In this document: positions 11,213 to 20,929 of the stretch, piece after piece
Numbering within the stretch: the stretch's first letter is position 1
Layout: every line of letters starts with the position of its first letter
Origin: Channallabes apus
Lineage: Eukaryota; Chordata; Actinopteri; Siluriformes; Clariidae
Direction: 5' to 3'
DNA length: 64,000 bases
Assembly (NCBI GenBank): GCA_030522415.1
Contig: CM060109.1
Coordinates: forward strand, 1,231,001-1,295,000
Made by a program: the position numbers and the translations under genes
Notes under the pieces: model-generated
The model's input: the letters and a program-made list of their open reading frames with translations, nothing else
The model's database searches: none
What the model was told of the DNA's origin: nothing

Positions 11213-11953
11213 TCAGTAGCAAAGGAAGTTAAGTTCCTCTACACAGTTTCTGTTGTAACAGGTGTATGTCTCAGTGTCACAAGCACCACAGCGGTATTGT
11301 GAAACTGGACATGAAGGTAATGCATCCAGGATCTCCACTGGCTCCCCGTCAACACAAAACCAATTGCCATTAATGAAGCACAGACCGGTCCACACATTGA
11401 GTGTTTGAGCAGCGTCAGTTTCAGGCAGGTCTAGCTCGGAGGACGAAGTCAGACAGGCCAGACCGGTATAGTTCATCCTGCAGTAGTGTAGAGCTTCCTC
11501 CCAGGTCTTCTTCTCCATCACCAAGATCAGAGTTGTGTTTAGCAAACTGGAGGTAGTTGAGCTGAATGAACTGGTAACTGAGGTAGATGAACTAGTACTT
11601 GAGCTAGATGAACTAGTACTTGAGCTGGATGAACTAGTACTTGAGCTGGATGAACTGGTACTTGAGCTGGATGAACTAGTACTTGAGCTGGATGACAAAG
11701 AAATTGGACTGGATGAACTAGATCTTGAGCTGGATGAATTAGAAGATGAGCTGGATGAATTAGTAGATGAGCTGGATGAATTAGTAGATGAGCTAGATGA
11801 ATTTGTTGATGAGTTAAATGAACCAGTGGGGAAGCCATATGAATTTTCAGATGAGTTAAATGTATAATTAGATGAAGTAGGTGAAGGAGGATCATCCTTT
11901 GCCTGAGCTGTTTTACAGATAAGTAAGAAATAAATTACATATAAAAATATCAT
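11213..11953 (-). CDS. Secreted C-type-lectin-like protein with Ser/Thr/Asn-rich repeat stalk
   Basis: A 246-residue open frame starting in a fair context (GCAGAGATGA). Residues 1-18 are a signal peptide (MIFLYVIYFLLICKTAQA). Residues about 20-145 are almost only Ser, Thr and Asn, including about six tandem heptads SSSSSTS and several Asn-x-Ser/Thr sites, which suggests a heavily glycosylated, mucin-like stalk. Residues about 146-246 are a short C-type-lectin-like domain: KTWEEALHYCRMNYTGL, NVWTGLCF, NWFCVDGEPVE, then CPVSQYRCGACDTETYTC and the terminal NCVEELNFLCY. The WxGL-like core and paired Cys are there, but no EPN or WND calcium/sugar motif, so sugar binding is doubtful. There is no membrane anchor. 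A consensus splice donor AG|GTAAGT begins two bases after the stop, so an intron probably lies in the 3' UTR. Upstream exons are not needed. It could be a young pseudogene. Confidence 0.68.
   Translation of the reverse strand: MIFLYVIYFLLICKTAQAKDDPPSPTSSNYTFNSSENSYGFPTGSFNSSTNSSSSSTNSSSSSTNSSSSSSNSSSSRSSSSSPISLSSSSSTSSSSSSTSSSSSSTSSSSSSTSSSSSSTSSSTSVTSSFSSTTSSLLNTTLILVMEKKTWEEALHYCRMNYTGLACLTSSSELDLPETDAAQTLNVWTGLCFINGNWFCVDGEPVEILDALPSCPVSQYRCGACDTETYTCYNRNCVEELNFLCY
11540..11850 (-). repeat. Coding minisatellite in the lectin stalk
   Basis: About ten imperfect 18-21 bp units; on the plus strand each looks like CTAGTACTTGAGCTGGATGAA. On the minus strand a unit encodes SSSSSTS or NSSSSS. 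Length changes of whole units would keep the frame, so the stalk length is likely variable between individuals. Confidence 0.8.
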
Positions 11954-13213
11954 CTCTGCTGTGATGCGTCTGATCTCTCTTGGTCTTTACATCGGTCTAT
12001 ACCAGCCAAGCTCACACTTTCCAAATCAACTAAAATAATTATTCAAAACACATGCAAAATGGTAGTTTCACTCATGTTTAGACAAAAAGGTACATAGAAA
12101 TAACAATCGCGAAAACAGGGCTAAGCCTATGAAGTGTTTAGATCTGTTGTCCTTTAGTAGTGTCAGGTTTAATCACTATTATCTATGAGTAACAATATCA
12201 ACAGATAACAACAACACTTTTAAGATAATAGATAAATATTTACACAAAATTAAAATGTGCTACGCAAAGTAGGTCTGAATTCAGGTAATTGTGACCTGCA
12301 GAGGAGAGCTGGGATAGTTTGGGTAACAAATGTTAAGTACAGTCTTTAGGTCATCGCCTATAATGATGGGCAACCTGAATGATCCCTGTGGTGTTCATTG
12401 ATTATATCAGGTTTTAGAACTATATGTCTCAGCACAATTGCACTTTAGGATAAAACATTAGTAAGTCTATGTAATCTAATTGCCCTGCTCTTCTGTAATT
12501 CACTATAATCTATAATGAGTAGGCTGAGGAGAGTTAGAGGGGCGTGTTCAATAGTAATAATAGGGGGGGAGGGAGAGAGTATTAATCAATAAATGACAAA
12601 TTTTATCCTATGAAGGGATTTAAAGTGCAGTTTATCTTAAAATTACCTATTTTGGACATCAGGCATATGTGGATTTCACAGGTCAGAATAGAAATTGTGG
12701 AAAAATTTAATTTGTTGTCTTCGTGTTGAATTTGTTAGAGCTGAAAATGAACATTACCCAAAACTCTATACAGTGGAATGGTGTTAGTTAAAAAGAGAGG
12801 TAAACTTGTATGCTCTATGAATGTATGCCCTTGGTCAAGTAAAAAAAATGCACTGACCTTCATTATGTGGTGTTCCAAACCCTTTTGAGATTATACAGGA
12901 CCAATCGGATCAGGTAATACAAGGAGATAATTACAAAGTTGTCAATTTTAACAACAGTGTCCTCTCGTCAGTGTGCTGCAGATGAGATTCATCAAAATAG
13001 GGCAAATGATCCAAAAAAGGTCAGTACAATTCAAGGTAACAGTCAGATATTCAGGCAACTAGCAAGCAATTTTGGATAAATTCCCAGTTCAACAAACCAG
13101 TTAAAGTTAAGAACCAGAATATCAATAACAATAGCAAAAGTCTTCAGGTACACTGAACGATACACTGAACATTAGTTTACAGAGAGACACTCACGTTCAG
13201 AGCCATATGAGGG

Positions 13214-13244
<31 letters not shown>

Positions 13245-13428
13245 TGTGTGTGTACACAAGGCTGAAAATGACTCACTGACAGGATCATAAAAGGTTTTGG
13301 CCTCTGTCACATCGGTTTTAAGCTGACACACCAACACCATCTGTATGGAGGAACACACACACACACACAACACACACACTTACTTTATTGTATTAATATA
13401 ATATTATTATATTAATAATATAATAATC

Positions 13429-13469
<41 letters not shown>

Positions 13470-13709
13470 TGAACCTGTGTTCTCCCATACAGATCGTATT
13501 ATTGAACGGAAATAAATAGAAAACACTTTCTTAAAAATGTGATGGAATGAAAAATGTGAAACATTAACATGAAAATTTATCATGACATTTTAAAAATAAG
13601 AATCAGAACAAATATGACATATTAAAAACATAATATTAATAATATGTTAACATAAATTAATCTTGAACAATTCTAAATAAAATAAAAAGAAATACTTAAA
13701 AGTGTAAAT
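11954..13709. other. Upstream region of the lectin-like gene; no other gene seen
   Basis: Immediately upstream on the minus strand is a weak TATA-like GGTATAGACC about 45 bp from the ATG. The rest is A/T-rich, with (GT)n tracts at 13216-13252 and 13434-13466, an (AC)n tract near 13353-13377 and alternating TAATAT at 13393-13430. No supported coding sequence or known repeat. Confidence 0.5.
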
Positions 13710-14049
13710 TGTCACGTTTCCTTCTTCTAACGAGTCTGTGTCTGGAGTGTGTGCGTGGCATGACTGCGGAGGCGAGCTGACGGTTTCACAAAATCCTTTA
13801 TTTAACATCCAAAGGAAAACAAACGTCCAAACACAAACTAAGGCTTAAATTTAACTGAAGCTAGACGCCTGACTGAACTTCAGCCAGGCTATTTATACTA
13901 AACATAAAATCAAACATAATTAGTCTTCCCTCGGTTCAGGTGAGCTTCTTACGTCACCTGACCGAGGTGCATACTGGGAAATGAAGTAAAACTAGCATAA
14001 CCAAAACTACAAACGAAAATATAAACGGGCGTTAGGCGCCCTCTAGGGG

Positions 14050-15700
14050 TTAACCGCCACAGTACTGCCCCCCCAAAAAAATGCTCCTCCGGAGCATCAC
14101 CGGAGGCCCCGGGCACCCACCCCACAGTACTACCTTCGGCCTCCCGACCAGGAGGCTGGGTGACGGGACCGGAGACGTGCTCTGCGGCTGCTGGGCTGGA
14201 GACGTGCTCGGCGGTGGCAGAGCTGGAGACGTGCTCGGCCGTGGCAGAGCTGGAGACGTGCTCGGCCGTGGCAGAGCTGGAGACCTGCTCGGCCGTGGCA
14301 GAGCTGGAGACCTGCTCGGCCGTGGCAGAGCTGGAGACGTGCTCGGCCGTGGCAGAGCTGGAGACGTGCTCGGCCGTGGCAGAACGGTCATTGCGCTCGA
14401 CGGCGGCGTTGGAGCTGTCACTGCGCTCGACTGCGGCGTTGGAGCGGTCACTGGGCTCGACGACGGCGTTGGAGCGGTCACTGCACTCGACGACGGCGTT
14501 GGAGCGGTCACTGCGCTCGACGGCGGCGTTGGAGCGGTCACTGCGCTCGACTGCGGCGTTGGAGCGGTCACTGCGCTCGACTGCGGCGTTGGAGCGGTCA
14601 CTGCGCTCGACTGCGGCGTTGGAGCGGTCACTGCGCTCGACTGCGGCGTTGGAGCGTGCAGTGCGCTCGCCAGCGGCGTGGGAGCGTGCAGTGCACTTGT
14701 CGGCTCCACGTCGTCCTCAAAGCCGGGAGGCGGCGGCAGAACAGGTGCGTCGGTCAGCGGCTGCTGACACGCTAACTCGCTGTCCACGAAGCCGGGAGAC
14801 GGCGGCAGAACAGGTGCGTCGATCAGCGGCTGCTGACACGCTAACTCGCTGTCCACGAAGCCGGGAGGTGGCGTTGGAGCGTGCAGTGCGCTCACCCGCG
14901 GCGTCGTTGGCTCATCGTCGTCCATGCTGCATCGCTCGTGCACCTCTTCCTCCGCGAGGGGTTTTGGCAGTGGCAGGAGTGGGAGTGCATCGTCCAGATC
15001 CGAGAGAGGACTCGCTTCCGGGACCACGGCCTGGTTCTCCTGAATCTGAACGAGCTGCAGTTGGAGCTGCCGCACCTGCTCGCGCAGGTCCCGAATGCAC
15101 TCCCGATTGAGCTCTGCCCACTGCCAGTAGAATCCCCCCGCGTCGCCGTGTTGCAGCGGTGCACAAACCTCCGTGCTCAGCTCCGGCGGCGGGGAGGGGG
15201 GGAAGCGCGCTGTCTACACCGCATCGCCCCTGCGCGTCTTCCTCCGCGACGCGTTCAGGCAGTGACCGGGGGAGGAGTGCATCGTCCAGATCCGGGAGGG
15301 GGATCGCTTCCGGGACTACAGGCTGGTTCTCCCGAACCTGGACGAACTGCAGTTGGAGCTGCAGCACCTGGTCGCGCAGGTCGCGAATGCACTCCTCGTT
15401 GCGCTCTGCCCACTGCCTGTAGAACTCTTCCATCTCTCCCTCGGCCGCTACACCCACCTGCTTTTCCGCCTCCTCGGCGTACCTGCAGTTCTCCCCGCTT
15501 GGCCAGAATTCTGTCTCGCCGCGCTCCTCGCTGTCCTCCAGCACACCCTCCTGCTCGATCAGCAAGCTGCACTCCCAGCTGCGATACAGCCACTCTTCCT
15601 CGCTGTCCATCAGCCAGTTCGCCAGCTCGGGCGAGATGGTATCCGCGCCCCCCCCCAAAATAATCCAGGGGGAAATCCTCCGCCATGCCACTTGGACGGT
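14050..15700 (-). CDS. Repeat-rich protein of the pol-less LTR element, frame broken
   Basis: The likely start is MAEDFPLDYF at about 15685, next to the 5' LTR. A run of eight C/G bases at 15650-15657 puts the next part (ADTISPELANWLMDSEEEWLY..., to about 14912) in another frame. This acidic part includes FYRQWAERNEECIRDLRDQV and QLQLQFVQVRENQ, probably a coiled coil. The same module, QLQLQLVQIQENQAVVPEA, recurs downstream near 15075, from a tandem duplication of about 285 bp. The C-terminal half has two 24-residue DSELACQQPL units, about nine 10-residue SSAVTAPTPQ units and about eight 9-residue PSTSPALPR units. No enzyme motif or zinc knuckle. By position it could be a Gag-like protein, but no Gag signature was recognised. 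Homopolymer slippage or real mutation could explain the frame breaks. Confidence 0.55.
14160..14385. repeat. 27-bp tandem repeat
   Basis: Eight units of AGCTGGAGACGTGCTCGGCCGTGGCAG with few differences, encoding nine-residue ALPRPSTSP repeats on the minus strand. Confidence 0.9.
14386..14690. repeat. 30-bp tandem repeat
   Basis: About ten units of TCACTGCGCTCGACTGCGGCGTTGGAGCGG, encoding ten-residue SSAVTAPTPQ repeats on the minus strand. The last units are diverged. Confidence 0.9.
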
Positions 15701-16061
15701 CTAGCTTTCTGTCACGTTTCCTTCTTCTAACGTGTCTGTGTCTGGAGTGTGTGCGTGGCATGACTGCGGAGGCGAGCTGACGGTTTCACAAAATCCTTTA
15801 TTTAACATCCAAAGGAAAACAAACGTCCAAACACAAACTAAGGCTTAAATGTAACTGAAGCTAGACGCCTGACTGAACTTCAGCCAGGCTATTTATACTA
15901 AACATAAAACCAAACATAATTAGTCTTCCCTCGGTTCAGGTGAGCTTCTTACGTCACCTGACCGAGGTGCATACTGGGAAATGAAGTAAAACTAGCATAA
16001 CCAAAACTACAAACGAAAATATAAACGGGCGTTAGGCGCCCTCTAGGGGTTAACCGTCACA

Positions 16062-16720
16062 GTAAATACAGTGCTGTGAATACAAATTTGCCTCTTTCTG
16101 ATTTTTTTTTGCATATTCGCCACACTTAAATGTTTAAGATCAAACACATTTTAATATTACACAAAGATAACCTGAGTAAATACACAATGCACTTTTTAAA
16201 TGATGATTTCAATTATTAAAGGAGCCATACAGACTCAATTTTGCATAAGTTAATATGATTCTTTAGGGTCCTAATGAAAAGTTTGTAATATACTTTAATT
16301 AAAAATTCTCAATTGTTGTGTAAAAAAACATTACTTTTACCTGGTAAAAAGTGGCTCTGTTCTCAGCAACCTGTTTCAGTACATGCTCCTTTAAATGTTA
16401 ATGACCTTTACTGAACCCGCCCCCCAGTTCTGTGGGGCGTGTCTTCACAATACAAGTGGGGTATAGCTTTGACAACAGTTAAAAATATTTAAAAAACTGT
16501 TAAAAATAATTTTACATGATGTTAGAATTATTTTATATATAAAGGAGTTATTTCTACTCTCTTGCTCTCTTCCTCATAGATCTGATATTAACGTGTTAAA
16601 TCTTCCCTGCTGCTTATCTTCCTGTCTCCTCTTGCATCTGTTCATTCATGCTCACCTTCCCATACTCTCTCTCTCCCTCTCTCTCTCTCTCTCTGTCTCC
16701 TTCCACTTATCTTCCTCTCC
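16062..16720. other. Intergenic, nothing firmly recognised
   Basis: 16071-16200 (ACAGTGCTGTGAATACAAATTTGCC...TTTTTGCATATTCGCCACACTTAAATG...AACCTGAGTAAATACACAATGCA) resembles the terminal part of the Tc1-like element at 29619 (same spacing of TTTGCC, GTCACAC, AAGATAACACAAGTAAACACAAAATGCA). It is therefore probably a degraded Tc1-like end, split from its flank by the LTR element. A (CT)n tract lies at 16665-16694. Confidence 0.45.
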
Positions 16721-16950
16721 TTTGATTAAAATTCTAATTTTATTTGTCACATACACAGTCATACACAGTATGATATGCAGTGAAATGCTTATACGACAGT
16801 CAGTGACATTAAAAATAAAATAAATACGTAAGGAATAAATATCAATAAAAAGAAATACTAAAGAAAATAAATTTAACTAGTAAAATAGTTGTACAAATAT
16901 ACAATGTACAAATGAGGGCATAATAAAAATCTTACAAAATATAGGGGATA
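16720..16950 (-). repeat. Rex1-type LINE 3' UTR fragment
   Basis: AAATTCTAATTTTATTTGTCACATACACAGTCATACACAGTATGATATGCAGTGAAATGCTTATACGAC matches the reverse complement of the 3' ends of the Rex1 copies at 36050-36112 and 50511-50590. Confidence 0.8.
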
Positions 16951-16973
16951 TATAAATATTATTATTATTTTTT

Positions 16974-17023
<50 letters not shown>

Positions 17024-17141
17024 CCCCTATATTTTGTAAGATTTTTATTATGCACTCATATTTATATATATATATATATATATAGTTATATATGTATATA
17101 AAATTTTTCATGTGAATCTGGTTGTAAAACTTTTTTTTGAC

Positions 17142-17213
17142 TTCCCAGACTGGGAATCGAACTCGAGTTGCTGCGCTGAGAGCGCCGTATCCTAACCACT
17201 AGACCACGGAGGA
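17142..17213 (-). pseudogene. tRNA-Glu(CTC)-like sequence in the composite repeat
   Basis: The minus-strand 72-mer TCCTCCGTGGTCTAGTGGTTAG...GCTCTCAGC...GAGTTCGATTCCCAG fits the tRNA-Glu layout: D-loop GTCTAGTGGTTAGGAT, anticodon CTC, T-loop TTCGATT. The acceptor stem has several mismatches and the T stem is weak, so it is a repeat-borne pseudogene, not a working tRNA. Confidence 0.65.
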
Positions 17214-17629
17214 TTAATGGCTGCCGCTTGGAAATGCCGGCTATTCAACCCACGACCTTATACACGCGAAGCATTGTTTTTTTCGGGATCTCACCAGGAC
17301 ATTTACAATGGTTAATTTGTAGTAACATATGTCTATAGCACAGCCGTTTAGTCAAACATATTTATACCGATCTTTTGCTGTTAATAAACAGAGACCTTTC
17401 TGACAAACAACGTGTGTGTGTGTGTGTGTCTGTGTGTGTGAATGAGGCATATAGATGCCGGGAATAGGACAACATACACGCGAAGCATTGTGTGTGTGTG
17501 TGTGTGTGTGTGTTTGACTGAGTCTCTCCTTATGTCAGAAAAGCTTACCGAAGCATAGTGCATCGCCTCGTTACTAAACGAACTTTAGAAAAACTTTATA
17601 AATATGTAGTGCAAAAAAAGCATGTACCT

Positions 17630-17693
17630 TAAGCAGGAATCGAACCCGGGTCTCCCACGTGAAAGCACCGAATCCTAACCACTAGACCACCAC
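17630..17693 (-). pseudogene. Second tRNA-Glu-like sequence in the composite repeat
   Basis: Minus-strand GTGGTGGTCTAGTGGTTAGGATTCGGTGCTTTCACG...CCCGGGTTCGATTCCTG retains the tRNA-Glu A and B boxes with TTC at the anticodon position. The anticodon stem does not pair well. Confidence 0.6.
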
Positions 17694-18024
17694 ACTACTG
17701 CAAGGCTGCTGCAACAAACAGCACACCACACTCATGTAGGTGCCATTTTGCTCCAGTGTAGAAAAAAAATGGCCGACGGCTCTTTTTTTCACTCGGGGCG
17801 GGACTTTGCTAAAACACCAGTGTCAATCAACTGTAGTAGGAGCGGCCTCTGAAAACTTTTGAAAACAGGCTGATTTCAGAAGGGGCATCTTATATTATTA
17901 AATTAAAAGAAAATCGCTGGGCGGCTCTTTATCACTGTAGAGTAGTTGTGTACACACTCTCCTAACACACAATGCAGTCCAAACAGCTTGAAAAAGTCCA
18001 TGTAGCACCGTAGGTGCCCTTTAA

Positions 18025-18415
18025 GGAAAAAAAACTGTCCAAACCTTCTGCAGAAGTTTAAAATAATGCTCTTACCCACTGTATAAATTACTTGCCTTTA
18101 TAATGTTTACAGAATTTCCACCAGAATACTTTTCTGCTTAGTTTTCTGATTTCGCGCTTAAGGAAGGCATTGGAGAATCCTGGGGAGGCAAAAGCACTGA
18201 CGCCATGAAGGATTTTCCACTTCATCTCGAACACTTAATCGACATCTTAGAGTGAGAGGACCGGAGATTCACCATGTCGCCTCAACACCAGAATCAGTTA
18301 AAAGAACTAAAATTGTGTGGTAAGGAAATTATTTTTCTTTAAGCTTTCATTAATTGAGTAAGAAGTGCACTTTCTCACAGTGACTGAGATAGGTTTAGCC
18401 TTGGATCTATCACAT
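18025..18415. other. Intergenic, nothing recognised
   Basis: 18120-18320 contains GAATCCTGGGGAGGCAAAAGCACTGACGCC and a short ATG frame, but no supportable gene. Confidence 0.5.
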
Positions 18416-18815
18416 TGTCAGGCCAACTAAAGCACCTCCGCCTACAACCATGGCGGAGACGAACTATAATTCCCAGCAGTCACGTTCCAGGTCACCTGAA
18501 TTCTAGATCACCTACACCCAGGTGCTTAAATAGGACTCAGCAACAGAGGGACTTCGCAAAGTATACGCTCTTGTGAGTTTTCCGGATGTTACCAAGCCTG
18601 TATTATCTTGATTGCCTTATTGTGTATGACCTGTATCCGTTTATTAGTTTGCGATTTCTTGCCTACCCTAGTTTGTGTGTTTTGCAGATCGACGAACCCT
18701 AGCCCGTTTTCTGACTACAACTATTGCTTACCCTTGTTTAAGTTATTTATTGTATAAATGTATAAAACCTTATCTGTTACCTGCACTTGCGTCCTCCCTA
18801 ATGTCACTCCTGACA
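18416..18815. mobile_element. Solo LTR, 400 bp, perfect target duplication
   Basis: It begins TGTCAGG and ends CCTGACA, a 7-bp inverted pair, flanked by CACAT at 18411-18415 and 18816-18820. Internal features fit an LTR: a TTAAATAGGAC promoter-like box at 18524-18534 and TGTATAAATGTATAAAACC near 18752-18770. No internal region remains, so the two LTRs recombined. The termini and 5-bp duplication fit gypsy-type elements. Confidence 0.85.
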
Positions 18816-19009
18816 CACATGGGTAAGGGACCCATGAAGTACCCAAAAGTGCAAGGTGCATGAAAAGAGAGAGTGGGTACTTGTTTCGCCGGTTTATAAA
18901 ACTCTAGATCCGCAGCGGACACGCTTGGTGTAAGGACCCCCGGAGGTAAATCAAGTCAGGGTGCAAGGTAACAGTCAAGGGGACTGTAGTGTTCAGTGAG
19001 GTACCATGA

Positions 19010-19235
19010 GGTAGTTGTTGTTGTTGGTTTTTCGTCTGCTCCCGGCAAGGGGTCGCCACAGCGGAATATCCAGTCCGCACAACAACTTGGCACAGGTTTT
19101 ACGCTGGATGCCCTTCCTGACGCAACCCTCCCATTTTATCCGGGCTTGGGACCGGCACTGCATCCAGTGGCTGGGAGGTTTGGGCAAGGGCTGGGAATCG
19201 AACCCGGGCCTTCCGCATGGCAGGTGGCATGTGTA
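19010..19235 (-). mobile_element. tRNA-derived SINE, minus strand
   Basis: Minus-strand reading: CATGCGGAAGGCCCGGGTTCGATTCCCAGCC (B box), then CCAGCCACTGGATGCAGTGCCGGTCCCAAGCCCGGATAAAATGGGAGGG, GGAAGGGCATCCAGCGTAAAAC, CGCTGTGGCGACCCCTTGCCGGGAGCAG and an AACAACAAC tail. The A box region is partly lost. A plus-strand body fragment of the same family is at 27840-27935. Confidence 0.75.
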
Positions 19236-19259
19236 AATTGTAAAGTAAAAATCATGGGT

Positions 19260-20925
19260 AACAGCAAAAAAAAAAAAAAAGATCTTGTGGAGTTCCTGCA
19301 GTAAAGATAACATCTAAATTATGTTTGAGAAATTCCAATGTTTGGAATTCCAGGGAAAATAAGAAAGAAAAAAATCAGGGGTCAGATGGAAGGAAAAACC
19401 CTCATGCACAGATCATGGACCTGGAAAACTGGAGCAGGTCGACAAATAGCTGTCAGATCCACATACATTGAGGACATACATTGGGGACACTTAGGAATTT
19501 AGACCAACTTCACATGAACCTAGAGAACTGCTCTGGTTTAAACTGGTAACAGACTTTCACAAAACTTAGTCAACTGGCCTGAAGACAAGTACATGATGTG
19601 AAATCCTGTTTGGAATAATCAACATAATCAGGAGTATGGGACTTTGATCACAATGTTGAGTGCAAACTGACAGGCGCCTTCACTGGTGAGAAGGGACATG
19701 ACAAACATATCTGCTTGAGGTTGAGGAAGCGCACAGAGAGGAAGAGAACACGATTGGAGAATGGCAGAAAAGATGAAGGAGCAGGGAGAGAGGACTGAAC
19801 TGAGGCGATGCGGCCTGAAGGGGAGAGTCAAAAAAAAATTTCCTACTAACACTTCTTACTCTGATCGCAATAAAGAAAAGCTTGCTATCTTTTTCAATGA
19901 TTTCTTGTATGATTAATAAAGCTATTTTTTTATCTTGGAAACATCCACTATAGGACATATGGACGTATGATCTTGAAGTATATCAGGAAAATGCCAACAA
20001 CCGAATTGCAGCTCCATGACAAACAAAATTAATTTTGCTACATTCTGTGCAGGTCATTCAGTCATTAACGCGTGTCAATTTGACTTTTTACAGGTGTACA
20101 TGATAAATTTAGATTTTTTGCTGTCTTATTTCTGCCCAGTAAATCTATTGGGGTGAAGATTTCATATGTAAATTAGGTATAAAACTCTTGAGACTAAACC
20201 AGTATTGAGCCTGAGGATTTCACTCTTGTGAAATGTAATCCGTTGCCCCTTTTGTACAGTATGTGTATGAATGGAAGCTCTTCAGCTGTGAGTTCAGTAA
20301 ATGCTACAATGATAGACAAATATATGCCTGTAAATACATTACACTGTATGGAACATATCTATTTTTTTTTTTTAGATAAACTCAGATGTGTAGTTAATGT
20401 AGATGTAAGCAATGTGCACATGAGAAAATATCACACAAGTGTCACACTAATGTCCCTAAGTTACAATAGGGACACCCCTAATGTGTCATTGGTTAAAGGT
20501 AATAAGGATAAGTAAAGAAAAAAATATTGGGCCTTTGAGTGACATGTGGTATGAATGAGAGTGATTGAAGATGAACCTTTTATCTGACATTACATTACAG
20601 CCACAGAGAAACAAATGCTGATGCAATGCTGTTAAATTATGTGGTAAAGTATGAAAGAACTGTATATACAGTATTACAGTACCTACAGTCACAAGACCTG
20701 GCCAGGCAGAAAATTAGGTTATCAGCATGCAAAGCCTTTTCTTTTCTTTTTTAATGATATTACTCACTAAAATGTATGGGCTAATGGCAAGCACGATGTA
20801 GGTTTAATAAAGGGAATTGAACTGGTGGTGGTCACCCCAAAGTAAAATTTTAGGTCCTACAAACTTCATACTGTATCTACCCGAGTCTTTAACTGAAATA
20901 ATTCCAGTGTTTAATTCTTTATTTT
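19260..20925. other. Intergenic, nothing recognised
   Basis: A/T-rich sequence with no convincing ORF, RNA gene or known repeat; only short homopolymers. Confidence 0.55.
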
Positions 20926-20929
20926 ACAT

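Larger units (their letters stand above)
13710..16061 (-). mobile_element. Complete non-autonomous LTR retrotransposon without pol
   Basis: Two 352-bp LTRs, 13710-14061 and 15710-16061, each begin TGTCACG and end CGCCACA/CGTCACA on the plus strand; read on the minus strand they are TGTG...GTGACA. I count four substitutions between them. The flanks carry the same GTAAAT (13704-13709 and 16062-16067), a target duplication of 5-6 bp. On the minus strand a T7G7CAGTAC polypurine-like tract abuts the 3' LTR (14062-14082). The 1.65-kb interior has no protease, RT or integrase and encodes a repeat-rich protein. Orientation follows the polypurine tract and the ORFs. Superfamily not determined. Confidence 0.9.
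16950..18020 (-). mobile_element. TTAA-ended composite repeat with two tRNA-Glu-like modules, copy 1
   Basis: On the minus strand it starts next to TTAA (18021-18024) with AGGGCACCTACGGTGCTACATGGAC and runs through CAAGCTGTTTGGACTGCATTGTGTGTTAGG, GATGCCCCTTCTGAAATCAG, two tRNA-like segments and CA/GT microsatellites, to a (TA)n tract. A matching inverted copy lies at 59505-62100. TTAA targets are used by piggyBac and Kolobok-type DNA transposons; assignment to either is inference, because no transposase and no opposite terminus was found. Confidence 0.6.

Noticed and set aside
11535..11867. Plus-strand 110-codon acidic frame with repeated ELDELVLELDE
   Set aside because: It is the antisense of the lectin stalk repeat. 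The minus frame has a signal peptide and a lectin-like domain, while this one has nothing beyond the repeat.
14160..14690. Array of regular repeats, considered as CRISPR-like
   Set aside because: Units are contiguous without spacers and in coding phase, in a eukaryotic element.
14081..15663. Three long plus-strand frames (Gly/Arg-, Ser/Leu- and Pro-rich)
   Set aside because: Antisense or shifted readings of GC-rich tandem repeats in the LTR element; polypurine tract and LTR polarity put the coding strand on minus.
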